Source of the DNA: Propionicimonas paludicola
GTDB lineage: Bacteria > Actinomycetota > Actinomycetes > Propionibacteriales > Propionibacteriaceae
Length of the DNA: 64,000 bases
Direction: 5' to 3'
Assembly: GCF_002563675.1 (NCBI RefSeq)
Contig: NZ_PDJC01000001.1
Location: 62,001-126,000 of the forward strand
Positions 1 through 8,737 of the stretch are shown in pieces (the first letter of the stretch is position 1; each line of letters opens with the position of its first letter). A program made the translations under genes and the position numbers. The notes beneath the pieces are model-generated. The model searched no databases, was not told the origin of the DNA, and was given only the letters and a program-made list of their open reading frames with translations.

Positions 1-629
1 AGTCGATCCACGCCGTCCACGGTGATGCTGCGCTCCCAGGTCAGGTGGTTCAGCCCGACGTGGCCGAGCTGGACGTCCTCGTGGCCGACGCCGAGCAGCC
101 CGGCGAAGCGACGCTGGAAGCCGATGGCCACATTGCACAGCCCCACGGCGCGATGACCGGCCTGGAGCAGGGCCCGGGTGACGATCCCGACCGGGTTGGT
201 GAAGTCGATGATCCAGGCGTCCGGCTTGGCGTGCTTGCGGATGGTCTCAGCGATGCCCAGCATCACCGGGACGGTGCGCAGCGCCTTGGCGAAGCCGCCG
301 GGTCCGGTGGTCTCCTGCCCGATGCAGTGCACCTCGTGCGGCCAGGTCTCGTCCTGCTGACGGGCATCCTGCCCGCCGATCCGCAGCTGGATCAGCACCA
401 CGTCCGCACCGTCCACCCCGGCCACCAGGTCGGAGGTGGCCACGATCTTGATCGGGCAGCCGGCGCGGGCCAGCATGCGCCGACCCATTCCGGCGACCAG
501 ACCGAGCCGGTGCTGGTCGGGGTCGACCAGATGGATCTCGGTCAGCGGCAGCACATCGTGATAACGCGCAAAGCCGTCGATCAGTTCGGGGGTGTAGGTA
601 GAGCCGCCGCCGACAATGGCGAGCTTCAT
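1..629 (-). CDS. GH4 family glycosidase (6-phospho-beta-glucosidase-like), partial, C-terminus beyond the left edge
   Basis: The 209 visible residues are the N-terminal half of a family 4 glycoside hydrolase, an NAD- and Mn-dependent family that cleaves (often 6-phosphorylated) glycosides by an oxidation-elimination route. Seen: NAD-binding GGGSTYTPE at residues 7-15, GQETTGPGGFAKALR near 104-118, DFTNP at 142-146, the metal-ligand region LCN with Cys165, and GLNH with His195. The ATG overlaps the stop of the upstream ROK gene by 4 bases (ATGA), so it is last in the importer operon. Family assignment is firm. Substrate is not: the operon's importer is an ABC type that would deliver unphosphorylated sugar, whereas many GH4 enzymes need a 6-phosphate. 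A cytoplasmic role on a (GlcNAc)n- or beta-glucoside-derived sugar is inferred. Confidence 0.88.
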   Translation of the reverse strand, partial: MKLAIVGGGSTYTPELIDGFARYHDVLPLTEIHLVDPDQHRLGLVAGMGRRMLARAGCPIKIVATSDLVAGVDGADVVLIQLRIGGQDARQQDETWPHEVHCIGQETTGPGGFAKALRTVPVMLGIAETIRKHAKPDAWIIDFTNPVGIVTRALLQAGHRAVGLCNVAIGFQRRFAGLLGVGHEDVQLGHVGLNHLTWERSITVDGVDR

Positions 630-1798
630 GATTCTCCTTCGGTTTCAATCTCGATCGACTGGCTGATCCGCGTTTCCAGTTCTTCGCGGAGGGTGGCCAC
701 CAACAGGCGGCGGGCGCCGAGCAGCACCGGCTGGTCGCCGACCCCGCTCAGCTCGACTCGGAGTCCCGGGTAGGTGCCGGCCATTCGCTGGGCGACCAAC
801 TCGGCAAGGGACGCCCCGGCGGCCAGGCAGGTGGGCCCGCCCAGCACGATCAGGCCCGGATCCAGCACCGCGCAGGTCGGCTGCAGGGCCAAGGTGATCC
901 GATCGGCCAGTCCGGCGATCAGATCGGGACGTTCGGTCAGCAGCGGCAGGGCTCGCTCCAGGCAGTCCTGTTCGCGGCCGAGCTGGGCCAGCAGGTGCGG
1001 CCCGCCGAGCAGATCGGTGAAGTCGTCGGCGTCGGGGTCCAGATCGGTCGCCGAACGCGGCACCTCCAGGTAGCCGATCTCACCGGCGCCACCAGCCGCG
1101 CCGCGATGGACGGTTCCACCCAGGTCGATGCCCAGGCCGATGCCGTGGCCGACCCACAGGTAGGCGAACTCGGTGGCCTCCTTGGCCACGCCCATCACCC
1201 GCTCGGCCATGGTGGCCAGATTCACGTCGTTCTCGAGGATCACGGTCAAGCCGGTGGCCGCCTCGAGCTCGGCTCGCGCGCCCTGGGCCGGCCAGCCGGG
1301 CAGGGTGTCGGTCAGTGAGAGGGAGTCGGCGGCCTCGTCCACTGCGGCCTGGACGCCGATGGCCACCACGCTCACGCTGTCCGGACGCAGCCCGGCTGCG
1401 GTGCAGGCCGCCGCCACGGCGGCGGTGACATCGGCGGCGGGGGAGCGGTGCCGTCCGGTGGTCGGGATCTCGACGATCTCGTGCTCGGTGCCGGTCGGAT
1501 CGACGCCGACGGCCTGGATGCTGTCGGCCAGCATGCTGATCGCCACGCCGGTGATGGTGTCGGCGCGGACGCCGTAGGCCACCGCATTCGGGCCGCGCTG
1601 GCCGGTCACCTGACCGACTGGGGCGATCAGCCCGATCCGCTCCAGCCGGGCCACCATCTGCCGGGCGGTCGGCTTGGACATCCCGGACAGCTCCCCGAGC
1701 TGGGCGCGGCTCAGCGGTCCGTGGTCGAGCAGCAGCCGCAGCGCGGCCCGGTCGTTGTGAGCGCGCAGCCAGGATTGGGTGCCGGGGTCAGTCTTCAT
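626..1798 (-). CDS. ROK family transcriptional repressor (with N-terminal HTH)
   Basis: 390 aa. An N-terminal winged HTH (about residues 25-60, GPLSRAQLGELSGMSKPTAR) precedes a ROK sugar-kinase-fold domain with GHGIGLGIDLGG near the middle. This is the layout of NagC/XylR repressors, which release DNA on binding a sugar. The start was chosen at the ATG following an AGGAGGG ribosome site; upstream in-frame codons run into the preceding ATPase gene. It overlaps that gene by 11 bases and the GH4 gene by 4, so it is co-transcribed with the Opp-type importer. The CxCGxxGCxE zinc motif of many ROK proteins is absent: after GGAGEIGYLEV the sequence is an acidic SATDLDPDADDF stretch. Probable local regulator of the importer; effector unknown. 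Confidence 0.88.
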   Translation of the reverse strand: MKTDPGTQSWLRAHNDRAALRLLLDHGPLSRAQLGELSGMSKPTARQMVARLERIGLIAPVGQVTGQRGPNAVAYGVRADTITGVAISMLADSIQAVGVDPTGTEHEIVEIPTTGRHRSPAADVTAAVAAACTAAGLRPDSVSVVAIGVQAAVDEAADSLSLTDTLPGWPAQGARAELEAATGLTVILENDVNLATMAERVMGVAKEATEFAYLWVGHGIGLGIDLGGTVHRGAAGGAGEIGYLEVPRSATDLDPDADDFTDLLGGPHLLAQLGREQDCLERALPLLTERPDLIAGLADRITLALQPTCAVLDPGLIVLGGPTCLAAGASLAELVAQRMAGTYPGLRVELSGVGDQPVLLGARRLLVATLREELETRISQSIEIETEGES

Positions 1799-2627
1799 GG
1801 ATCCCTCCTGGCTTCTCGGCGCGCACCTCGTCACGAAGCCGGCCCAGCCGATCGGGATCGGCGGCTGCCTCACGCAGTGCCCTGGTGTACTCGTGCTGCG
1901 GGTTCAAGATGACGTCATCGGCGGGTCCGCGCTCGACGATCACGCCGCGATGCATCACCAGGATCTCGTCGGAGAAGTGCCGGGCCGTGGCCAGGTCATG
2001 GGTGATGTAGAGCACCCCCAGGCCCTCGGACCGCTGCAGGTCGGCCAGCAGGTTCAGCACGCCGACCCGGATCGACACATCCAGCATCGACACCGGCTCG
2101 TCGGCGATGATGAAGCGGGCGCCCGGCGCCAACGCCCGGGCGATGGCCACCCGCTGACGCTGCCCACCGGACAGCTCGTGCGGACGCCGCTCCAGATAGG
2201 TCGCCCCCAGCTGCACCTTCTCCAGCAGCTCTGCGGCCCGCTTGCGCACCTCGGCCGTGCTGAGCTCGGGGTGGTGGATCCGCAGCGGTCGCTCGATGTG
2301 GTGGGCGATGCTGTGGAACGGGTTCAGTGAGGCGAACGGATCCTGGAACACCATCTGCACCTGCCGGCGGTAGCCGGCCAGCTTGGCACCGGAGAAGTTG
2401 GTCTCGGCACCGTCCAGCAGCACCTGGCCGCTGGTCGGGGTCTCCAACTTGGCGATGATCCGAGCGATGGTGGACTTGCCCGAGCCGCTCTCGCCGACCA
2501 GGGCGACGGTGTGCCCAGGCTCGAGGATGAAGTTGGCGTCGGCCACCGCGTGCAGGGTGTCGAAGTGCATCCCGCGACGCAGCCGGAAGTCCTTGCAGAG
2601 GTGACGCACCTCGAGGCTGTTGCTCAC
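1788..2627 (-). CDS. Opp/Dpp-type ABC transporter ATP-binding subunit (DppF/OppF-like)
   Basis: 279 aa, normal length for this subunit. Walker A GESGSGKST (45-53), Q-loop VFQDP (92-96), signature LSGGQRQRVAIARAL (from 151) and Walker B FIIADEP (171-177) are all intact. It is the second of two ATPases driving import through the two adjacent permeases. GTG start overlaps the stop of the first ATPase by 4 bases (GTGA), indicating translational coupling. Family members move peptides, but Opp-type systems also import chitobiose and beta-glucan oligosaccharides in Vibrio and Thermotoga; the neighbouring chitinase, hexosaminidase and nag genes favour an oligosaccharide here. Confidence 0.9.
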   Translation of the reverse strand: MSNSLEVRHLCKDFRLRRGMHFDTLHAVADANFILEPGHTVALVGESGSGKSTIARIIAKLETPTSGQVLLDGAETNFSGAKLAGYRRQVQMVFQDPFASLNPFHSIAHHIERPLRIHHPELSTAEVRKRAAELLEKVQLGATYLERRPHELSGGQRQRVAIARALAPGARFIIADEPVSMLDVSIRVGVLNLLADLQRSEGLGVLYITHDLATARHFSDEILVMHRGVIVERGPADDVILNPQHEYTRALREAAADPDRLGRLRDEVRAEKPGGIHED

Positions 2628-3463
2628 TTCGCACCTCCACGGACGAAACCGCCGCGCGCCCCGGTCAGGCTGGGGAAGCTGGACAGCAACTGCTTGGTAT
2701 AGGGCTGGGTCGGACGCCGATAGATGTTCTCGGCGGTGTCCTGCTCGATGATCCGGCCGTCACGCATGATGGCGATCCGGTCGCTGATCTCGATCAGCAG
2801 CGGCAGGTCGTGGGTGATGAAGATCACCGCGAAGCCGAGCCGCTCGCGCAGTCGCATCAGCTCCCGGATGATCCCGCGCTGGACCAGGACGTCCAGGGCC
2901 GTGGTCGGCTCGTCCATGATCATCACCTGCGGATCCAGGGCCAGCGCCATGGCGATCATCACCCGCTGCCGCATGCCGCCGGACAGCTCGTGCGGGAAGG
3001 CGCCCAGCCGTCCGGGATCCACCCCGACCAGCTTCAGCAGGTCGCCGCTGCGCTGCTCGCGCTCCCGGCGGCTCATGCCCGGACGGTGGGTGGTGAACAC
3101 GTCGTCCAACTGCTTGCGGACGTTCATCACCGGGTTCAGTGAGTTCATCGATCCCTGGAAGACCATGGACACCTTGTCCCACCGGAAGCGGCGCAGCTCT
3201 TCTCCGCTGAGCCCGGTCACGTCGATGTCGGTGCCGTCGGCGTCGTGGAAGATCACCTCACCCGAGGTCATCACGGCCGGTGCCTTGAGCAGCCGGTTCA
3301 CGCCATAGGCGAAGGTGGTCTTGCCGCAGCCGGACTCGCCGGCCAAGCCGAGGATCTCGCCGCGATGCAGGGTCAGGTTGACCTCGCGGACGGCCTCCAC
3401 CGGCGGCTCGACGGCATAGGTGATCGAGACATTGGTCGCGGTCAGGACGGGCGCTCCGCTCAT
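2624..3463 (-). CDS. Opp/Dpp-type ABC transporter ATP-binding subunit (DppD/OppD-like)
   Basis: 279 aa. Walker A GESGCGKTT (42-50), VFQGS Q-loop (101-105), signature LSGGMRQRVMIAMALA (from 160) and Walker B VMIMDEPTTALD (180-191) are visible. The start is the ATG preceded by GGAGGAGG; it overlaps the stop of permease DppC by 4 bases. Longer in-frame extensions upstream lie within the permease gene and are ignored. Forms the heterodimeric ATPase with the next gene. Confidence 0.9.
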   Translation of the reverse strand: MSGAPVLTATNVSITYAVEPPVEAVREVNLTLHRGEILGLAGESGCGKTTFAYGVNRLLKAPAVMTSGEVIFHDADGTDIDVTGLSGEELRRFRWDKVSMVFQGSMNSLNPVMNVRKQLDDVFTTHRPGMSRREREQRSGDLLKLVGVDPGRLGAFPHELSGGMRQRVMIAMALALDPQVMIMDEPTTALDVLVQRGIIRELMRLRERLGFAVIFITHDLPLLIEISDRIAIMRDGRIIEQDTAENIYRRPTQPYTKQLLSSFPSLTGARGGFVRGGAK

Positions 3464-4407
3464 GCGAACGCACCTCCTCCGGCGACACCGCGTCCGGCCT
3501 TGGTAGCCCGACGCTGCCGGCGGGCGGCCTGCGGGGCCAGCCGCAGCTTGGGGTTGACGATCTCGTCGATAGCGAAGTTGATCAGGGCCAGCCCGGTGCC
3601 GAGCAGGGCGATCACCGCGCCCGGCGGAACGAACCACCACCAGGCCTGGGAGCCGACCGCCTGCCCGGTCTGGGCGTCGTTCAGCATGGTGCCCAGCGTG
3701 ATCGAGTTGGTGGGGCCGAGGCCCAGGTAGCTCAGGCCGGCTTCGCCCAGCACCGCCGACATCACGCCCCAGATCAGCTGGGCGGCGATCAGCGGGACCA
3801 GGTTCGGCAGGATCTCCACGAAGATGATCCGCAGTCCCTTCTCACCGGCCACCCGGGCGGCGGCCACATACTCCCTTGTCCGCAGCGATCTGGCTTGGGC
3901 CCGCAGCACGATGGCCGAGCCGGCCCAGCCGGTGACGCCGAGGATCAGCGCGACCATCGTGGAACTTCGGGCGAAGTCGCCCAGCCCGTCGACATTCTGG
4001 ACGTAGGCCGCGATCACCATGACCAGCGGCAGTCCGGGAATGACCAGCATGATGTTGGTGAACAGCATCAGGATCTCGTCTAGCCAGCCCCCGAAATATC
4101 CGGCCAGAATCCCGAAGACGATTGCCAACAACATGGCAGACAGGCCACCGACCAGGCCGACATACAGCGACCCGCGGGTGCCCGTGGCGAGCTGGGCGAA
4201 CACGTCATAGCCGAGCTTGGTTGTGCCCAGCAGGTGGCTGCCCGAAGGGGGCAGCAGGCTCTTGTTGCCGGAGTCGCGTGGATCAGCGGCGAACAGCGGT
4301 GCGATCAGTCCGAACAGGGCGATCACCCCGACCAGCACCAGGCCGGTGCCGAGCTTGGCCGACCAGCGCGGAAGGAGATGCCGGATTCCGGCGAGACGGT
4401 CAGCCAT
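3460..4407 (-). CDS. Opp/Dpp-type ABC transporter permease (DppC/OppC-like)
   Basis: 315 aa membrane protein with an N-terminal TM segment (about residues 17-45), an extracytoplasmic stretch and further TM segments. The binding-protein-dependent permease loop is recognisable in LRTREYVAAARVAGEKGLR, the EAA-type ATPase-docking region. The ATG at 4407 is preferred over a TTG seven codons upstream because GAGGG lies 9 bases before it; it overlaps the DppB stop by 8 bases. Second permease of the putative chitobiose/oligosaccharide importer. Confidence 0.88.
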   Translation of the reverse strand: MADRLAGIRHLLPRWSAKLGTGLVLVGVIALFGLIAPLFAADPRDSGNKSLLPPSGSHLLGTTKLGYDVFAQLATGTRGSLYVGLVGGLSAMLLAIVFGILAGYFGGWLDEILMLFTNIMLVIPGLPLVMVIAAYVQNVDGLGDFARSSTMVALILGVTGWAGSAIVLRAQARSLRTREYVAAARVAGEKGLRIIFVEILPNLVPLIAAQLIWGVMSAVLGEAGLSYLGLGPTNSITLGTMLNDAQTGQAVGSQAWWWFVPPGAVIALLGTGLALINFAIDEIVNPKLRLAPQAARRQRRATKAGRGVAGGGAFA

Positions 4408-5404
4408 TGGTACGCACCCTCGGATCAATCAGCCCATAGAAGAGGTCCATCAAGAAGTTGGCGGCGAGCACGGCCAGCGTGATCACCAGGAAGACGCCCT
4501 GCATGAGCGTGTAGTCCAGGCCCTGTACCGACTGGATCATCAGCTTTCCGATTCCCGGATAGCTGAACACCTGTTCGGTGACGATCGAGCCGGCCACCAC
4601 GAAGCCCAGCGCGATGCTGAATCCGGCCAGGCTCGGGATCGCCGCATTGCGGGCCGCGTAGCGATCCCGGATTCGGCTCGGCTTGAGCCCCTTGGCCTCT
4701 GCGGTGAGCACGTAGTCCTCGCTCATCGTGGAGACCATCATGTTGCGCATCCCGAGCAGCCAGCCGCCCACCGACGAGATCACGATGGTCAGGGCCGGGA
4801 GCAGTGCGTGATACAGCGCACTGACCAGGAAGGCCCAGCTCCATTGCGGTCCGGACGGATAGGCGAACGGATCGTACGCTCCGACGATCGGCAGCCAGCC
4901 GAGCCGGACCGAGAAGATCGCGACCAACACCAGGGCCAGCCAGAAGTACGGGATCGACTGCAGCAGCGCGGTAGCCGGGACGAGCTGGTCGACCCAGGTG
5001 CCGCGCCGCCAGCCGACGAACGCGCCGATCCCGATGCCCAAGGCGAAGGAGATGACTGTTGCGGCCCCCACCATCAGCAGCGTCCAGGGCAGGGCGTTGC
5101 CGATCAAGGTGGCCACCGGGTAGGGATACCGGGTCGAGGAGATGCCCAGATCGCCGTGCAGTAGCCGCACCCAGTAGGCGAGGTACTGATCCCACAGCGA
5201 GGTGTTCTTGTCGGCACCCAGCAGGGCATAGATGCCCTTGATGGTCTCCTCGGAGAGCTCCCGGCCGCCGCTGGCGCGGCGCAGTTTCCCGATCATGATC
5301 GCGGCGGGGTCACCGGGCATCATCCTGGGCAGCAGGAAGTTCAGCGAGATCGCCGCCCAGAGAGTGATGATGTAGAAGGTGATTCGTCGCAGATAGAACC
5401 GCAT
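4400..5404 (-). CDS. Opp/Dpp-type ABC transporter permease (DppB/OppB-like)
   Basis: 334 aa. It begins with the family's typical MRFYLRRITFYIITLWAAIS membrane anchor, followed by NFLLPRMMPGDPAAIMIGK, the conserved PGDPA segment. The EAA-type loop is visible as LTAEAKGLKPSRIRDRYAARN. About six TM segments are expected. First permease of the operon, 25 bases after the binding-protein gene. Confidence 0.9.
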   Translation of the reverse strand: MRFYLRRITFYIITLWAAISLNFLLPRMMPGDPAAIMIGKLRRASGGRELSEETIKGIYALLGADKNTSLWDQYLAYWVRLLHGDLGISSTRYPYPVATLIGNALPWTLLMVGAATVISFALGIGIGAFVGWRRGTWVDQLVPATALLQSIPYFWLALVLVAIFSVRLGWLPIVGAYDPFAYPSGPQWSWAFLVSALYHALLPALTIVISSVGGWLLGMRNMMVSTMSEDYVLTAEAKGLKPSRIRDRYAARNAAIPSLAGFSIALGFVVAGSIVTEQVFSYPGIGKLMIQSVQGLDYTLMQGVFLVITLAVLAANFLMDLFYGLIDPRVRTNG

Positions 5405-5429
5405 CAGTCGACTCCGTGTCCGTCCGAGC

Positions 5430-7112
5430 TCAGGAAGCGGGCTTGAGGTTGAGCAGGACGATTGCCGGGGCCACCGAGAGGTACGGCAGCGGATCGGCGT
5501 ACAGGTTGTCGTTGGTGGGCCAGCCGGTGAAGTCCTTGGTGTTGTAGAAGGCCTGGGAGGCGTTCAGCACCACCGGGATGTAGGGCAGATCCTTGGCGAT
5601 CTGAGCCTGGATCTTGGCGTACTCGGTCTTCTTGATGGCTGCGTCGTTGGTGGCAGCAGCCGCCTCGATGGCCGCGTCCACGGTCGGGTTGGCGTAGCGG
5701 GAGTAGTTCTGGCCGCGGGTCGGAGCATCCCCGACCTTGGCCGCACCCTGGCCGTTGAAGTACTGGTCGTAGTTCGAGAACGGATCGGCCACGATCGACT
5801 GAGTCAGGCCGTACATGGCCAGCTGGAAGTCGCCATTGGTGACCGGGGTCCAGTACTCGGCCTCGGAGACGGTCCGGGCAGTGATCTTGATGCCGGCCTT
5901 GCCAGCGGACTCGGCGACCAGCTTGGCCGCGTCGTTGTAGTCGGTCCAGCCGTCAGGGGAGAACAGGTCGAGGTTGATCTCCTTGCCGTCCTTGCCGTAG
6001 AAGCCGGCGGCGTCCTTGGTGTAGCCGGCCGCCTCGAGGATCTGCTGAGCCTGCTCGATCTGCGGGGTCTGCGGGCTGGAGGCCAGGCTCTGGTCGGTCA
6101 GCCACTCCTGGTCGCGGGGCAGCAGTACGAAGGCCGGGTTGGACGGGCCGACCAGGCCGGCGAAGGCCTTCTCGGCGATCGCGGAGCGGTCGATGGCCAG
6201 GTTCAGCGCCTGGCGGACGGCCGGATCGGTCTGCGCACCCTTGCAGCCCAGGCTGGCGTCGGCGCAGGTGGTGATCACCGTCGGGTCCTGCTGCTGGTTC
6301 ATGGTGGCGATCACGCCGTTGCCGGTAACCGCGTCAGGATTGGCGACGAACATGCCGGTCCAGTCGATCTGCCCGGTGGACAGCATGTCCTGGCCGGACT
6401 GGTTGGAGTCCAGGCCGAGGAACTGCACCTCGGGGATCGGCGGGGCGCCGTCGCGGTAGTTCGGGTTGGCCGCGAACGTGTAGGACGCGTCCGAGGTGGT
6501 CTTCACGATGTAGGCGCCAGAACCCACCGGCTTGGAGTTGGTCTCCTTGGCCGGGTTGGTGATGCTCGACCAGATGTGCTTGGGCACGATCATCGTCGAG
6601 CCGAGCAGCTGGGAGGCGGAGGTGAACTGCGGGGCGCTGTACTTCAGCACGACGGTGGTGGCATCCGGTGCGGTGGCGGACAGCAGCTTCTTGGTCTTGT
6701 TGGGTCCGTAGCCCATGGTGAACACGACGTCGTCAGCGGTCAGCGGCTGGCCGTCGCTCCACTTCACGCCGGACTTGAGCTTGATGGTGATGGTCTTGCC
6801 GTCGGCGCTGTACTCGTAGCTCTCACCGAGCATCGGCTTGGGGGCGTCCGCGGAGAGCTGGTTGAAGAAGAACAGCGGCTCGTACAGCTCGCCGTAGGTG
6901 CCGTAGAGCGCCGTGTCGACGTGGAACGGGTTGAAGTCCACGGTGATCGGGGTGGTGCTGCCCGCCCAGACGCGCAACGTCCGTGCCGTGGCCGGGGCGG
7001 ACCCGGACGAACTGGACGATGCGGACGGCTGCGGTGGCGCGCTGCACGCACTGAAGAGAGTCGCCAGGGCAAAAGCCCCAGCTGCGATTGCTACTACTGC
7101 CTTGCGCTTCAT
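5430..7112 (-). CDS. Family 5 extracellular solute-binding lipoprotein of the Opp-type importer
   Basis: 560 aa. A signal peptide with lipobox (LFSAC, Cys23) is followed by a Ser/Ala linker and the SBP_bac_5 fold: PMLGESYEYSADGKTITIKL and VKWSDGQPLTADDVVFT are the family's conserved N-lobe motifs. It is tethered outside the membrane and delivers substrate to the permeases encoded next. The start has an AGGAGC ribosome site 7 bases upstream. First gene of the seven-gene operon. The closest functional parallel is the chitobiose-binding protein (CBP) of the Vibrio (GlcNAc)2 operon, which is also family 5; that substrate is inferred from context, and a dipeptide role cannot be excluded from sequence alone. 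Confidence 0.88.
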   Translation of the reverse strand: MKRKAVVAIAAGAFALATLFSACSAPPQPSASSSSSGSAPATARTLRVWAGSTTPITVDFNPFHVDTALYGTYGELYEPLFFFNQLSADAPKPMLGESYEYSADGKTITIKLKSGVKWSDGQPLTADDVVFTMGYGPNKTKKLLSATAPDATTVVLKYSAPQFTSASQLLGSTMIVPKHIWSSITNPAKETNSKPVGSGAYIVKTTSDASYTFAANPNYRDGAPPIPEVQFLGLDSNQSGQDMLSTGQIDWTGMFVANPDAVTGNGVIATMNQQQDPTVITTCADASLGCKGAQTDPAVRQALNLAIDRSAIAEKAFAGLVGPSNPAFVLLPRDQEWLTDQSLASSPQTPQIEQAQQILEAAGYTKDAAGFYGKDGKEINLDLFSPDGWTDYNDAAKLVAESAGKAGIKITARTVSEAEYWTPVTNGDFQLAMYGLTQSIVADPFSNYDQYFNGQGAAKVGDAPTRGQNYSRYANPTVDAAIEAAAATNDAAIKKTEYAKIQAQIAKDLPYIPVVLNASQAFYNTKDFTGWPTNDNLYADPLPYLSVAPAIVLLNLKPAS

Positions 7113-7422
7113 CGATTCGCTCCTGGGCTAGGCGGGGCGCTGTCGCCACTGGCAGCGCATGGGACGAGGTTACTGGAAGTTACGTAACTGGAAACAGTCT
7201 TTCTAGTTACAGTCTGATCACAGGATTTGCGGCCCCGTCAGCCTCGGACGCCGCCGTCCTCTCTCAGATCGCGACGCGCGTCTACCACCGTTCGGCGGTT
7301 CTGACGCACTGATCAAAAAAGCGGTAAGACTCTTTCCAGTAAGCGGTGCCGCTACTAGCTTCACGCAGCATCACCAGCGGGCCGTCCTCTGTCGACGTGG
7401 ACCCGCTCACAAAGGAGGATTG
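7113..7422. promoter_or_regulatory. Divergent promoter region between the importer operon and the chitinase gene
   Basis: 310-bp intergenic region driving two divergent units. It holds a perfect 12-bp palindrome AGTTACGTAACT at 7178-7189. It also holds three related copies of a TTTCCAGT-A word: on the minus strand CTTCCAGTAAC (7170-7180) and TTTCCAGTTAC (7184-7194), and on the plus strand TTTCCAGTAAG (7333-7343). A bulged inverted repeat AGTAAGCGG/CCGCTACT follows in the last copy's flank. The shared word on both sides suggests one regulator, perhaps the ROK protein of the operon. No convincing -35/-10 pair was assigned. Confidence 0.55.
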
Positions 7423-8664
7423 ATGAAATCGCGGAAGCCAGTCCTGGGGGCGGTCCTTGCTGTCACCCTGGTCTTGGGCATGTTGGGCTCGGTGCCGTCA
7501 ACGGCATCGGCCAGCCCGGTGAGCCCGGCAGCCCCGTCCGGCCCTGACCTGCGCGCCTCGCTCGAGAAGGATGCGCTGGCCGCAGCGAAGAAGGCGAAGG
7601 GGAAGGGAAAGCGCCTTGTCGCGGACTACAACGCTCCGGCACGGCAGTCCGGCCCGGTGAAGTACACCGCTGCCCAGATCCCCTACTCCAGCCTCACCGA
7701 CATCATCCACGTCGGCATCTCCCTGACCAAGACCGGCGGCCTGAGCATCCCGAAGGGCTTCTACGAGAAGACGCTGGTGACCAAGGCGCATAAGGCCCAT
7801 GCGCGCGTGATCTTGCTGATCGGTGGTGAATTGCCGACCCTGTCGAAGGCCAGCAAGAAGGTGCAGAAGCGGGCCGCGCACAACGTCGTCCAGTGGGTGA
7901 AGAAGCACAAGTACGACGGCGTCGACATCGACTGGGAGTTCCCCGAGAGCAAGGCCGAGCGGAGCTTCCTGGTGAACATGTTCACCATGCTGCGCAAGGA
8001 CCTGGGCAAGAAGGCCATCCTCTCCGAGGACGTCGCGCCCTGGACGGTGGAGTCCTACGAGGTGCGCAAGCTGTCGAAGATCATCAACTGGTTCAACGTG
8101 ATGACCTACGACTGCGCGGGTCCCTGGACCGGCCACGGACAGCTGAACGAGCCGATCCTCAAGGTGCCCAGCGACACCTCGCCGCAGGAGTGCACGCCCG
8201 GTCAGAGCGACCAGGAGTCAGTGGAGATCATGCTCAAGGCCGGCGCCAAGCGGCAGCAGCTGAACCAGGGGACGCCGTTCTACGGCTACTGGTACAAGAC
8301 CGTGTCGGCGCTGTACGGCGCCTGCCCGGAGGCGGCCACCTCCGAGGACGGCAGCTGTGGGGACGCCGTGGTGCCGTCGCTGGACTACGCGCACGGGATC
8401 CTGCCGCTGCTGGCCAGTGGCGAGTGGGATGTCTACCGCGACCCGGAGGGCCTGGTGCCCTACCTGCTGCGCAAGGACGGCAAGCCGGGCTTCATCACCT
8501 ACGACGATCCGCTGTCCACCTACGATCGGGTGCTCTACTCCGACTGGGTGCAGAACCTGGGCGGCAGCTTCATGTGGGCGCTCGAGCTCGACTGGACCGG
8601 CCACGATCAGCCGCTGCTGGCGGCCATGCACGCGGCCACCAAGGGCAAGGTGCTGGCGGGCTGA
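7423..8664 (+). CDS. Secreted GH18 chitinase
   Basis: 413 aa. A Sec signal peptide (charged MKSRK, hydrophobic core, ASA cleavage near residue 30) is followed by a GH18 catalytic domain from about residue 63. The catalytic motif DxxDxDxE is intact as DGVDIDWE (165-172), with Glu172 as acid/base. LLIGG (131-135) is the SxGG-type strand and VMTYD is the substrate-binding Met-Tyr-Asp. There is no carbohydrate-binding domain. ATG chosen because AGGAGG sits 4 bases upstream; a TTG one codon earlier is too close to the ribosome site. Likely releases soluble (GlcNAc)n for the divergently encoded importer. Confidence 0.92.
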   Translation: MKSRKPVLGAVLAVTLVLGMLGSVPSTASASPVSPAAPSGPDLRASLEKDALAAAKKAKGKGKRLVADYNAPARQSGPVKYTAAQIPYSSLTDIIHVGISLTKTGGLSIPKGFYEKTLVTKAHKAHARVILLIGGELPTLSKASKKVQKRAAHNVVQWVKKHKYDGVDIDWEFPESKAERSFLVNMFTMLRKDLGKKAILSEDVAPWTVESYEVRKLSKIINWFNVMTYDCAGPWTGHGQLNEPILKVPSDTSPQECTPGQSDQESVEIMLKAGAKRQQLNQGTPFYGYWYKTVSALYGACPEAATSEDGSCGDAVVPSLDYAHGILPLLASGEWDVYRDPEGLVPYLLRKDGKPGFITYDDPLSTYDRVLYSDWVQNLGGSFMWALELDWTGHDQPLLAAMHAATKGKVLAG

Positions 8665-8674
8665 GCCCGCAACC

Positions 8675-8703
8675 GGGTGGAGCCGGGACGTCCGGCTCCA
8701 CCC
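8675..8703 (+). terminator. Hairpin between chitinase and hexosaminidase genes
   Basis: Perfect 12-bp stem (8675-8686 with 8692-8703) and a 5-nt loop, 10 bases after the chitinase stop and 35 before the next start. There is no U-tract, as is common in high-GC actinobacteria. It may end or attenuate the transcript, or protect the 3' end of the chitinase mRNA. Confidence 0.6.
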
Positions 8704-8737
8704 CTCCCTGGCAAGGTGAGACAAAAGGAGTTGGCCA

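Noticed and set aside
7173-7192. DasR dre site in the importer promoter
   Set aside because: ACTGG occurs twice here, but as direct, not inverted, repeats; the arms of a dre palindrome are not present.
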